Source of the DNA: Acetobacteraceae bacterium
GTDB taxonomy: Bacteria > Pseudomonadota > Alphaproteobacteria > Acetobacterales > Acetobacteraceae
Assembly (NCBI GenBank): GCA_019750465.1
Contig: JAIEOP010000302.1
Span: forward strand, 1 to 35,626
DNA: 35,626 bases
Direction: 5' to 3'
The position numbers and the translations under genes are program-made. The notes beneath the pieces are model-generated. The model was given only the letters and a program-made list of their open reading frames with translations, was not told where the DNA came from and made no database searches. Of the stretch, positions 23,372 through 31,038 are shown in pieces. Position 1 is the stretch's first letter. Each line of letters starts with the position of its first letter.

Positions 23372-24374
23372 ATGGCCGCCGACGTGATCCCCGTGCTCGA
23401 CATCGCGCCGCTCCGGGCCGGCGAGCCCGGCGCGCTCGAGCGCCTGGGCCGGGAGCTGCACCGCGCCTTCACCGAAGTGGGCTTCTACTTCGTGCGCGGC
23501 CACGGCGTGCCCGAGACACTGGTGGACGACGTCTTCGACGCGACGCGCCGCTTCCACGCCCTGCCGATGGACGCGAAGCTGGCCATGCAGTTCGACAACC
23601 ACAACACCGGCTACCTGCCGATGCGCGGCGCCACCACGCGCATGAACGCCCTCGGCACGCCGCAGAAGCCCAATTTCAACGAGGCCGTGTTCTTCAAGCG
23701 CGAGCTGGCGCCCGACCATCCTGACGTGCTGGCCGGCCGCCGCTTCCGCGGCGTGAACCGCTGGCCTGCGGGCCTGCCCGGGTTCCGCGAGACCGCGCTG
23801 GCCTACATGGCGGCCATGGAGGCGCTGGGCCGCAGCCTGGTGCCGATCTACGCCGTGGCGCTCGGCCTCCCCGCGGATTGGTTCGACGACAAGTTCCAGG
23901 AGCCGATGTTCACGCTGCGCATGACCCACTACCCGCAGCAGGCGCCGACCTCGCCGGAGGACGAATGGGGCCTGGCACCGCATGCCGACACCTCCTTCAT
24001 GACCATACCTGGCGCAAAACAAGGTTCCCGGCCTGTCGCTCCGGCTGCCCGACGGCACCTGGGTGGATGCGCCGGCGCCGGAGGGCTCCTTCCTGGTGAA
24101 CGGCGGCATGATGCTGCGGCGCTGGACCAACGAGCGCTTCCTCGCCACCCCGCACCGGGTGACCAACCGCAGCGGGCAGGAACGCTACGCCATCCCCTTC
24201 TTCATGGACTGCTCCTACAACGCGGTGATGGCGCCGATCCCGACCTGCGTGGACGCGGCCCACCCGGCGAAATACCCGCCCTTCACCTATCTCGACTTCA
24301 TGAGCGAATACTCGGGCGCCAACTACTCGAAGCCGGAACAGGCGGCGGCAGGCATGGCGCTGCAGGGCGCCTGA
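23372..24374 (+). pseudogene. 2-oxoglutarate/Fe(II) oxygenase (isopenicillin N synthase family), frameshifted
   Basis: Two frames together encode one oxygenase of about 333 aa. The first runs from ATG 23372 through VGFYFVRGHGVP, PNFNEAVFFKR and the iron-binding PHADTSFMTI; the second resumes at LAQNKVPGLSLRL and carries WTNERFLATPHRVTN (third iron ligand His) and RSGQERYAIPFF (2-oxoglutarate-binding Arg-x-Ser-like region). One extra A at about 24007, in ACCATACCTGG instead of ACCATCCTGG, breaks the frame; deleting it restores the consensus exactly. All ligand residues survive, and codon use is normal on both sides, so the event is recent or a sequencing error. The family oxidises diverse small molecules; the substrate is unknown. 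Confidence 0.85.
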
Positions 24375-24510
24375 CCTGACGGCAGCTCGCCGCCCGTGGC
24401 TGGCGGAGCTGCCCAGGCCGTACCCCGCCCGCGCGGAACACGCAGCTGCCCGAGCCGAGCTGCCCCGTTCCCGTCGACAGGGAAATTTTCATGCCATGCT
24501 CAACATAAAG

Positions 24511-24521
24511 TTGTGATACCA
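24511..24521. promoter_or_regulatory. candidate GntR/FadR-subfamily operator TTGTGATACCA
   Basis: The site fits the degenerate pattern TNGTNNNACNA bound by FadR/FCD-type GntR regulators, which often control TRAP receptor and sugar-acid genes. It lies in an unusually AT-rich pocket (GGAAATTTTC to AAAGTTGTGA) 24 bases before the TRAP receptor start, so a promoter here is plausible. The pattern is short and chance matches are common. Confidence 0.3.
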
Positions 24522-24544
24522 GACGGGCCCACCCAGTCACCCAG

Positions 24545-25657
24545 ATGCCCCGCATGCCATTGCACCGCCCGCTCCCATTCCGCCGCACGCCGGCGGCCTA
24601 CGGCCTGCTCCTGGCGGCGCTTGCCTTGCTGCTCCTGGGCACCGCGTTGCCGTGGCAGGGCCGCGCGCAAGGTTCGGGCGAGCCGATCCGGCTGCGGGTC
24701 GTCGGTGGCCTGGCGAACCTCAGCCAGTACGTGGATTTCGAGGCGCCGTTCTGGACCACCCGCGTTCCGCAGCTGACGAATGGCCGTATCCGCCCGGACA
24801 TCGCGCCCTTCGACCGCAGCGGCATCCGCGGCCAGGAGATGCTGCAGCTGATGCGCCTGGGCGTGGTGCCCTTCGGCTACGTGCTGCTTGGACTGGCCGC
24901 GGCGGAGGAGCCGCTGCTCAACGTGCTGGACCTGCCGGTGATGAACACCGACATGGCCGCGCTGCGGCGCACCGTCGATCTCGGGCGGCCCGGCCTCGCG
25001 CAGCTGCTCCGGGACCGATACAATGTCGAGCTGCTGGCGATCTTCACCTATCCGGCGCAGGTGATGTTCTGCCGGCGTCCCTTCTCCGGCCTGTCCGATC
25101 TCGCCGGCCGGCGCATCCGCACCTCAAGCGTCGGCCAGTCCGAGCTGGTCTCGGCGCTCGGCGGCGTCCCCGTGGTGATCCCGCTGGCCGAAACGGTGCA
25201 GGCGATCCGGGGCGGCGTCGTCGAATGCGCCATCACCGGCACGCTCTCCGGGAATGCGATCGGGCTGCATGAGGTCACCAGCCACGTCTCGCGCCTGGCG
25301 ATCAGCTGGGGCGTGTCCTTCTTCGGCGCCAATGTGGCCGCATGGCAGGCCCTGCCCGTGGACCTGCGCGAGAAGCTGCGCGACGGGCTGCGGCAGCTGG
25401 AGCGGGAGGTCTGGGAGGGTGCCGACCAGCAGACCGAGGAGGGCCTCGCCTGCCTCGCCGGCCGGCCGGGCTGCCGCGGCGGCAAGCCGGGGCGCATGAC
25501 GGTCGTCGAGGAGCGGTGGCAGGACGAATCGCGCCGCCTGCAGCTGCTGAACGAGACCATCCTGCCCGGCTGGATCCAGCGCTGCGGGCCGGAGTGCACC
25601 ACGATCTGGAACCGCGACATGGCGCCGACCCTAGGTCTTTGGGCTCGCACCGAATGA
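24545..25657 (+). CDS. TRAP-type (DctP family) periplasmic binding protein, orphan, coupled to a hybrid kinase
   Basis: This 370-aa protein starts with a hydrophobic signal (AAYGLLLAALALLLLGTALP). The DctP family core is seen in LAIFTYPAQVMFCRRPFSGL and DLAGRRIRTSSVGQSELVSALG, which contains the Arg that usually salt-bridges the ligand carboxylate, then PVVIPLAETVQAIRGGVVEC. The C-terminal part has four cysteines (CLAGRPGC, RCGPEC) that could form disulfides, unusual in the family. No DctQ or DctM permease gene is nearby. Its stop overlaps the ATG of the histidine kinase, so it probably serves as the ligand receptor of that sensor rather than of a transporter. Start: ATG 24545 or 24554. Confidence 0.85.
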   Translation: MPRMPLHRPLPFRRTPAAYGLLLAALALLLLGTALPWQGRAQGSGEPIRLRVVGGLANLSQYVDFEAPFWTTRVPQLTNGRIRPDIAPFDRSGIRGQEMLQLMRLGVVPFGYVLLGLAAAEEPLLNVLDLPVMNTDMAALRRTVDLGRPGLAQLLRDRYNVELLAIFTYPAQVMFCRRPFSGLSDLAGRRIRTSSVGQSELVSALGGVPVVIPLAETVQAIRGGVVECAITGTLSGNAIGLHEVTSHVSRLAISWGVSFFGANVAAWQALPVDLREKLRDGLRQLEREVWEGADQQTEEGLACLAGRPGCRGGKPGRMTVVEERWQDESRRLQLLNETILPGWIQRCGPECTTIWNRDMAPTLGLWARTE

Positions 25658-28611
25658 ACACCCAGGGCCGCCTGTTCCGTGTCGCCATCGCGCTGGCGGC
25701 CGCCCTGCTGATGGCGGCGCTGGGTGCCGGCACCCTGCTGCTGCTGGAACGCATGCGCCAGACCGCGCAGGCCGCCGCGTTCGATACGGTGGAGCGGTCG
25801 GCGCGCGTCGTGGAAACGGCGGTGAACCGGCACCTGCTTGCGGTGGACGGCATGCTGGCCGGGCTGCCCGCCATCCTTTCCGCGGTGCCGCGCATGCCCA
25901 ACGGCATGGCCAATCCGGCCGTGGTCAACCGCATGCTGCGGGACCTCAACTTCCAGAACTTCACCTTCCGCGACCTGCTGCTGGTGGCGCCGGACGGGAG
26001 GGTGCCGGCCTCGGCCCTGCCCGGCTCGCGCGGGCGGCCGCTGCCGATCGACCCGAAGGCGCTGGAGGCGGCCGGGCAACCCGGCGCCGTCGCGATCCTT
26101 GGGCCGGCGCACAACGCAACGACCGGTGAATGGGCGATCTACCTTGCGCGGCAGGTCAATCCGCCGGGGATCGGCGCGGCGGTCGCCGTGGCCGAGGTGC
26201 CGATCTCGCTGATCACCATGCTGCTCGGGCCCTATGGCGAGTCGCGCAGCATGCGCCTGACGGTGGAGCGCGGCGGCGGGTTGCTGCTGGCGGCGACGCC
26301 GCATGACGAGGGCCGCATGGGCCGCGCCCTGGGTGCGCTGCCGCCGGACGAGAAGGCGGATGGCGTCGCACGGGCCGCGACCTCGCGCTTCACCGGCGCG
26401 CGCATCTTCCGGGCGCAGCGGCCGACACTCTACCAGGACCTCTACGTCACGGCCAGCCTCGATGCCGACGTGGCGCTGGCGGAATGGCGGAAGGACCGCA
26501 ACGGGCTGGTTGCCGGCATGCTCGGCCTCGGCACCATGCTCACGGGCTTCGCCGTGGCGATCAACCTGGCGCTGCGCCAGCGCGAGCGCAACGAGGCAGA
26601 GCGTGCCCGCGCCCGCCAGGTGCTGGAGAACGCCATCGAGTCGCTCTCCGACGGCTTCGTCATGTTCGATGCCGAGGATCGGCTCGTGGTCTGCAACCAG
26701 CGCTACCGCGACTTCTACGCGGTAACCGGCCCCTTCGTGGTGCCGGGCATCAAATTTTCCGACATGATCCGCGAGGGCGCGAAGCGCGGCCAGTACCCGC
26801 AGGCCGGCGACGACATCGAGGGCTTCGTGCGCGACATCCAGGCCTGGCACAAGGGCAACCACCCGCCGATCGAACGCCTGCTGCCGGACGGCCGCTGGGT
26901 GCTGGTGACGGAGCGCGGGACGCCGGATGGCGGTACCGTCGGCATCCGCACCGACATCACGGCGCTCAAGAGCGCGATGGCCGGCCTCGCCGCCGCGCGC
27001 GACGCGGCCGCAGCGGCGACCGAGGCGAAATCGCGCTTCCTCGCCCGCATGTCGCATGAGCTCCGCACGCCGCTGAACGGCGTGCTCGGGCTGGCACAGG
27101 CGCTGATGCGCGATCCGTCGCTGTCGGACGCCGCCCGCGCACAGGCGCGCACGCTCGAGATGTCGGGGCGGCACCTGCTCGCCGTCGCCAACGACGTGCT
27201 CGATCTCGCCCGCATCGAGACCGGGAAGCTGGAGCTGCAGCCCGTGACCACCGCACTGCCGGCGCTGCTCGAGAGCTGCATCACCATCATGCATCCGGCG
27301 GCGAAGCAGCACGGCGTCGCGCTGCACCTAGACGCCGACGCCGCGCTGCCGCGCCACGTCCTGGCCGACGAGACCCGGCTGCGGCAGGTGCTGCTGAACC
27401 TGGTCTCCAACGCCGTGAAGTTCACCCCGGAACAGGGCCGGGTGGAGATGCGCGCCTTCCTCTGCGGCGCCCCCGATGCCGAGGGCCGCATCCCGATCCG
27501 CATCGAGGTGCGCGACGAAGGTCCGGGCGTGCCGGAAAGCCAGCGCACCGCGATCTTCGGCGATTTCGTGCAGATCGAGCGCACCGGCACGCCGGACGGC
27601 GCGGGGCTCGGCCTCGCCATCGCCGCCTACATGGTGGACCGCATGGATGGGCGGATCGGCTGCGCCGACAATCCGGATTCGCGCACCGGCAGCGGCGCCA
27701 TGTTCTGGGCGGAACTGCCGCTGCCGCCCGCGCGCGTTCCCGCACCGACCGCGCTGCCGGCGCTGCGGCCGGGCACCGGCGCCGCGGTGGCGCCGCTCCG
27801 CATCCTGGTCGCCGACGACGTGCCGGCCAACCTCATGGTGGCGCGCGCCCTGCTCGAGACCGCCGGCCATCGCGTCGATACCGTCGGCGACGGCGAGCAG
27901 GCGCTGGAGGCAATGACCGCGGCGGACGACGGCACCGGACCGGCCTACGACGCCGTGCTGATGGACGTCATGATGCCGCGGCTGAACGGCCTGGAGGCGA
28001 CCCGCCGGATCCGGGCCCTGCCGGGCGCCGCCGCCCGAATCCCCATCGTCGCCGTCACCGCCAGCGCCTATCCGGAGGATGTCGCGGCCTGCCGCGAGGC
28101 CGGCATGACCGACCACGTCGTCAAGCCGATCGATCGCGAGTCGCTGCTGCGCAAGCTGGCTGGCCTCGCCGTGCCGGCCCGCCCCCTCGCCGGCGCGCCC
28201 AGCCACGCGGCGGGGGCCCATGCCGGGCTGCCGCTGCTGAACCCCGGCTCCGTCGGCACGCCACGCCTGGCGATTCCCGGTCTCGACGCGGAGATGGCGC
28301 TGCGGCTGGTACCGGAATTCCTGCGCGAAATCCGCACCGCGCGCGACGATCTCCGGCAGGCCGACCTGCGGGTGCCGAGCGCCGTCGCCGCCGTGGCGCA
28401 TCGCCTGGCGGGATCGGCGGCAACGCTCGGGGCGGAGCGGCTGGCCGCCGCCGCCCGGGGCGCCGAAATCGCCGCGCGCCAAGCCAGGGCCGAGGGCGCG
28501 CCGGTCCCGGCCACGCTCCGCGAGAACCTATTGGGCATCGTCGCCGAGACCCTGGTTGCGCTGGATGCCGCCGCGGCCGTGGGCGCCAAGGCCGGCGCCG
28601 AAGCGGCCTGA
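25654..28611 (+). CDS. unorthodox hybrid histidine kinase (periplasmic sensor-PAS-HisKA-HATPase-REC-Hpt)
   Basis: This 985-aa membrane kinase has a first transmembrane helix at about residues 9-31, a periplasmic domain of about 250 residues (cache-like spacing) and a second helix at about 284-307. A PAS domain follows (ESLSDGFVMFDAEDRLVVCN), then HisKA with H468 in MSHELRTPLNG, an ATPase with NLVSNAVKF, DEGPGVP and GLGLAIA, a receiver with the phospho-acceptor D771 in LMDVMMPRLNG, and an Hpt domain with H916 in AHRLAGSAATLG. It can run a His-Asp-His relay; the final response regulator is not in the window. Its ATG overlaps the stop of the TRAP-type binding protein gene, as expected for a binding-protein-dependent sensor such as TorS or LuxQ. 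Confidence 0.92.
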   Translation: MNTQGRLFRVAIALAAALLMAALGAGTLLLLERMRQTAQAAAFDTVERSARVVETAVNRHLLAVDGMLAGLPAILSAVPRMPNGMANPAVVNRMLRDLNFQNFTFRDLLLVAPDGRVPASALPGSRGRPLPIDPKALEAAGQPGAVAILGPAHNATTGEWAIYLARQVNPPGIGAAVAVAEVPISLITMLLGPYGESRSMRLTVERGGGLLLAATPHDEGRMGRALGALPPDEKADGVARAATSRFTGARIFRAQRPTLYQDLYVTASLDADVALAEWRKDRNGLVAGMLGLGTMLTGFAVAINLALRQRERNEAERARARQVLENAIESLSDGFVMFDAEDRLVVCNQRYRDFYAVTGPFVVPGIKFSDMIREGAKRGQYPQAGDDIEGFVRDIQAWHKGNHPPIERLLPDGRWVLVTERGTPDGGTVGIRTDITALKSAMAGLAAARDAAAAATEAKSRFLARMSHELRTPLNGVLGLAQALMRDPSLSDAARAQARTLEMSGRHLLAVANDVLDLARIETGKLELQPVTTALPALLESCITIMHPAAKQHGVALHLDADAALPRHVLADETRLRQVLLNLVSNAVKFTPEQGRVEMRAFLCGAPDAEGRIPIRIEVRDEGPGVPESQRTAIFGDFVQIERTGTPDGAGLGLAIAAYMVDRMDGRIGCADNPDSRTGSGAMFWAELPLPPARVPAPTALPALRPGTGAAVAPLRILVADDVPANLMVARALLETAGHRVDTVGDGEQALEAMTAADDGTGPAYDAVLMDVMMPRLNGLEATRRIRALPGAAARIPIVAVTASAYPEDVAACREAGMTDHVVKPIDRESLLRKLAGLAVPARPLAGAPSHAAGAHAGLPLLNPGSVGTPRLAIPGLDAEMALRLVPEFLREIRTARDDLRQADLRVPSAVAAVAHRLAGSAATLGAERLAAAARGAEIAARQARAEGAPVPATLRENLLGIVAETLVALDAAAAVGAKAGAEAA

Positions 28612-28654
28612 GGCCGCTGTCGCGCGCCCTGGCCGCGGCGCGCAATCAGCGGCC
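28612..28654. terminator. interrupted inverted repeat between convergent genes
   Basis: GGCCGCTG and GCGCGCC pair with GGCGCGC and CAGCGGCC around an eight-base loop. It begins right after the kinase stop and its far arm overlaps the last codons of the convergent enoyl-CoA hydratase gene, so it probably acts in both directions. There is no U-tract. Confidence 0.6.
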
Positions 28655-29398
28655 CTTGAAGGCAGGCGGCCGCTTGTCGCGGAACGCCGCAACGCCCTCC
28701 TTGAAATCCTCCGACTCGCGGATCGCGGAGAGCCGCGCACCCTGCAGCGCCCAGCGCTCGGAGGGGCCGCGCGGCAGGATCTCGTCCACCACCATGCGCT
28801 TGATCGCGCCCATGACCAGGGGCGCGTAGCCAGCCATCTCCCTGCCCCATTCGATGGCCCTTGCCAGCGCCTCGCCCTCGGGCACCACCTCGTTCACCAG
28901 CCCGACCTGCGCCGCCCGCTCGGCCCGCACCTCGCGGCAGAGCAGCATGATCTCCATGGCGATCTTGTGCGGGATGCGCGACGGCAGCGCCGCGATCATG
29001 CCGCCCGTCAGGCCGAGCTTCGCCTCCGGATAGTAGAACCTGGCCTTCGCGCCGCAGACGCAGAGATCGGCCATCATCGCCAGCACCATCGCGCCGCCGA
29101 TGCACCAGCCCTCCACCGCGGCGATCAGCGGCTTCTCGGTCTGCCAGCCCACATTGGGCACGGCGCGCCACAGCTCCGGCGGCTCGCCGACGTCGGCGCC
29201 GAAGGAGAAGGCCTTGGTGCCCTCGGCGGTCAGCACGGCGGCGCGCTGCGTCGGGTCGGCGTCGAAGGCCAGCATGGCGCGCTGCACCTCCTCGGCCATG
29301 CGCCGGCTGATGGCGTTGCCCTTGTCCGGCCGGTCCAGCGAGACGATGGTGACCGGCCCGTCCTGCCAGACCCTGGTGTGCTCGTAGCTGTCGCTCAT
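28646..29398 (-). CDS. enoyl-CoA hydratase/isomerase family protein
   Basis: This 250-aa protein has the crotonase fold: VSLDRPDKGNAISRRMAEEV, an oxyanion-hole segment KAFSFGADVGE, the second oxyanion loop EGWCIGGAMVLAMMADLCVC, and YYPEAKLGL with the Glu at the position of catalytic Glu144 in rat hydratase. The reaction may be hydration, isomerisation or another acyl-CoA conversion. ATG 29398 has GAGGGGAGCC upstream; a GTG at 29425 overlaps the upstream tctC stop (GTGA) and is an alternative coupled start. It is downstream of, and probably co-transcribed with, the TctC receptor. Confidence 0.87.
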   Translation of the reverse strand: MSDSYEHTRVWQDGPVTIVSLDRPDKGNAISRRMAEEVQRAMLAFDADPTQRAAVLTAEGTKAFSFGADVGEPPELWRAVPNVGWQTEKPLIAAVEGWCIGGAMVLAMMADLCVCGAKARFYYPEAKLGLTGGMIAALPSRIPHKIAMEIMLLCREVRAERAAQVGLVNEVVPEGEALARAIEWGREMAGYAPLVMGAIKRMVVDEILPRGPSERWALQGARLSAIRESEDFKEGVAAFRDKRPPAFKGR

Positions 29399-29421
29399 GC
29401 CGCTGGCTCCCCTCGGTTGCG

Positions 29422-30408
29422 TCACTCGACCCGCGCGCCGGTGCGCCGCACCGCGTCGCCGAACAGCGCATGGTCCTGCTCGATGCGACGGATGAACACG
29501 TCCTGCGGCTCGAAGGCCGGGCGCAGCCCGACCGGCGCCATGGCGCGCACCACCTCGGGCAGGGCGAGGATGCCGGGCAGGATCTGCTGGAAGCGCTGGA
29601 CCACCTCCGCCGGCAGCCCGGCCGGGCCGGCCAGGCCGAACCAGGCCTCGCCGCCGCCGCCCTCCACCCAGAAGCCGAGTTCGCGCAGCGTCGGCAGGTG
29701 CGGCAGTTCGCCGCTGCGCCGCGCGCCGGTGGTGGCAACGCCCAGGAGCCGCCCATCCTTGATCGCGGGGATGGCGATGGGGTCGAACTGCATCTCGATA
29801 TCGCCCGCCAGCAGCGACGCCAGCGCCGGGGCGGAGCCGCGATAGGGCACGTGCTCCATCCTGATGCCCGCGGCATGGGCGAAGATCTCGCCGGTCATCT
29901 GGGTGATGGTGCCGTTGCCGGCCGAGCCGAAGCGCAGCGCGCCCGGGTTGGCCCGGCCATAGGCCACCAGTTCCTGGATGGTGCGCGCGGGCACCTTCGG
30001 GTGCAGCGCCACCACGCCTTCCGAGATCGCCAGCAGGGCGATCTGGGTGAAATCGCGCGTCACGTCATACGGCAGCCGCATCAGGTGCGGGCTGATGGTC
30101 ATGCCGGCCGAGGCGTAGACCAGCAGCGTATGGCCATCCGGCCGTGCCTGCGCGACCGCGCCGATGCCGATGGTAGCGCCGGCGCCGCCGCGGTTCTCGA
30201 TGACGACGTTCTGCCCGAGCGCGGCGGAGAGCGGCATCTGGAGCGGGCGGGCGACATTGTCGGTGCTGCCGCCGGGCGGAAAGGGCACGATCAGCGTGAT
30301 CGGCCGCGTCGGCCAAGCTGCGGCTGGCTGCGCAAGCGTAGGGCCCGGCAGCGCCATCGCCGCCGCGCCGATGAGGAGGGTCCGCCGTCGGACCGGCTGC
30401 TGCACCAT
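29422..30408 (-). CDS. tripartite tricarboxylate transporter receptor (TctC/Bug family)
   Basis: This 328-aa periplasmic binding protein has a signal with three arginines (RRRTLLIGAAAMALPGPTLA), then AWPTRPITLIVPFPPGGSTD, the Bug family hallmark, and VVIENRGGAGATIG. Later family segments are LRFGSAGNGT and VPYRGSAPALASLLAGDIEM. Members bind carboxylates. No TctA or TctB permease genes are present, as is common for the many orphan Bug receptors in this group of bacteria. GGGAGGAAAG precedes ATG 30408. The enoyl-CoA hydratase gene follows, suggesting an acid that enters CoA metabolism. Confidence 0.92.
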   Translation of the reverse strand: MVQQPVRRRTLLIGAAAMALPGPTLAQPAAAWPTRPITLIVPFPPGGSTDNVARPLQMPLSAALGQNVVIENRGGAGATIGIGAVAQARPDGHTLLVYASAGMTISPHLMRLPYDVTRDFTQIALLAISEGVVALHPKVPARTIQELVAYGRANPGALRFGSAGNGTITQMTGEIFAHAAGIRMEHVPYRGSAPALASLLAGDIEMQFDPIAIPAIKDGRLLGVATTGARRSGELPHLPTLRELGFWVEGGGGEAWFGLAGPAGLPAEVVQRFQQILPGILALPEVVRAMAPVGLRPAFEPQDVFIRRIEQDHALFGDAVRRTGARVE

Positions 30409-30732
30409 CGTCTTTCCTCCCTGCCTTGGCCGTTGCCGCAACGTGGCGCGGTGTCCCGGGCGCGGCAAGCCATTCAAGGCGGCGCCGGCATGTCCATGGA
30501 CCGGAACGGCAAGCGCCGGAGGCACGCACGCCCCCGGCCCCCTGCCTTGTTCTTTGGTCTTGCGGGGGTGCGGGCGCCCCGTTTCACGCCCGCAGCCTGT
30601 CGGCCCTCCCGCCACAGGACGGCCGCACAGGACCCGGATGCCCTCCCCGGGAGGGATCCCGCACGGTTGCACCGTTCGGGCCGGGGCGGCATCCGGGCCA
30701 TCGGCCGCCCGCCTCGGTCCAGGCGGCCGATT

Positions 30733-30779
30733 AGAGCGGGATGCGTTGAGGCAGAATCGCCGCAAACGCTGAATCCCGC
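30733..30779. repeat. palindromic repeat A (AGAGCG family)
   Basis: GCGGGAT (30736-30742) pairs with ATCCCGC (30773-30779), and the inner GCGTT pairs with AACGC, with a TGA bulge on the right side. Its opening AGAGCGGGATGCGTTGAG resembles the start of repeat B (AGAGCGTGTTGCGTGAG), so the two look like related units placed 62 bases apart. Confidence 0.65.
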
Positions 30780-30794
30780 GACCCGGCAAAGGCC

Positions 30795-30834
30795 AGAGCG
30801 TGTTGCGTGAGCGCATGCGGACGCAACACGCTCT
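30795..30834. repeat. palindromic repeat B, perfect 14-bp arms
   Basis: AGAGCGTGTTGCGT and ACGCAACACGCTCT flank a 12-base centre that itself contains GCATGC. The arms match exactly. It is contiguous with the next hairpin. Confidence 0.8.
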
Positions 30835-30908
30835 AAGCAGGCTTTCGTGGCCCGGCCCACACGTCGTGCGGTCCAATCCATTGTAGCGAAAGCCTGCTTA
30901 GGTTTTTT
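30834..30908 (+). terminator. hairpin C: 14-bp arms followed by a T6 tract
   Basis: TAAGCAGGCTTTCG (30834-30847) and CGAAAGCCTGCTTA (30887-30900) are exact complements around a 39-base centre. GG and six Ts follow at 30903-30908, so on the plus strand it looks like an intrinsic terminator. No annotated plus-strand gene ends here, so it would end an unrecognised RNA or simply be part of a repeat. Confidence 0.5.
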
Positions 30909-30915
30909 GTCGTGC

Positions 30916-30963
30916 GCAAACCTCCAGAGGTTTGCTTAGGCCCCCGGGCCGCAAGCCCGGGGG
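30916..30963. other. hairpins D and E
   Basis: GCAAACCT-CCAG-AGGTTTGC (30916-30935) forms an eight-base stem with a four-base loop. CCCCCGGGC-CGCAA-GCCCGGGGG (30941-30963) forms a nine-base stem. They lie about 75 to 120 bases downstream of the protease stop on the minus strand, so E may act as its terminator. TGCTTAGG follows both C and D. Confidence 0.6.
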
Positions 30964-31038
30964 GAACGGATGCCGCTTCCGGCGCGGCACCCGCGAAGCG
31001 CCTCCGCACCCGCGGGCGCGGAGGTCCTTGCGCCGCGG

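Larger units (their letters stand above)
30409..31038. other. 630-base noncoding region with a cluster of hairpins
   Basis: No convincing gene is present: frames here lack coding-like start sites and family resemblance. From 30733 onward there are five consecutive inverted repeats (listed separately). The part between 30409 and 30730 is GC-rich and must contain the tctC promoter on the minus strand, but I cannot point to its elements. Confidence 0.6.

Noticed and set aside
24063-24374. A separate small gene for the oxygenase C-terminus
   Set aside because: It lacks a ribosome binding site and its sequence continues the upstream oxygenase once one inserted base is removed.
30409-31038. Protein genes in the gap (several open frames up to 150 aa)
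   Set aside because: They run through palindromes, have no ribosome binding sites and show no family resemblance.
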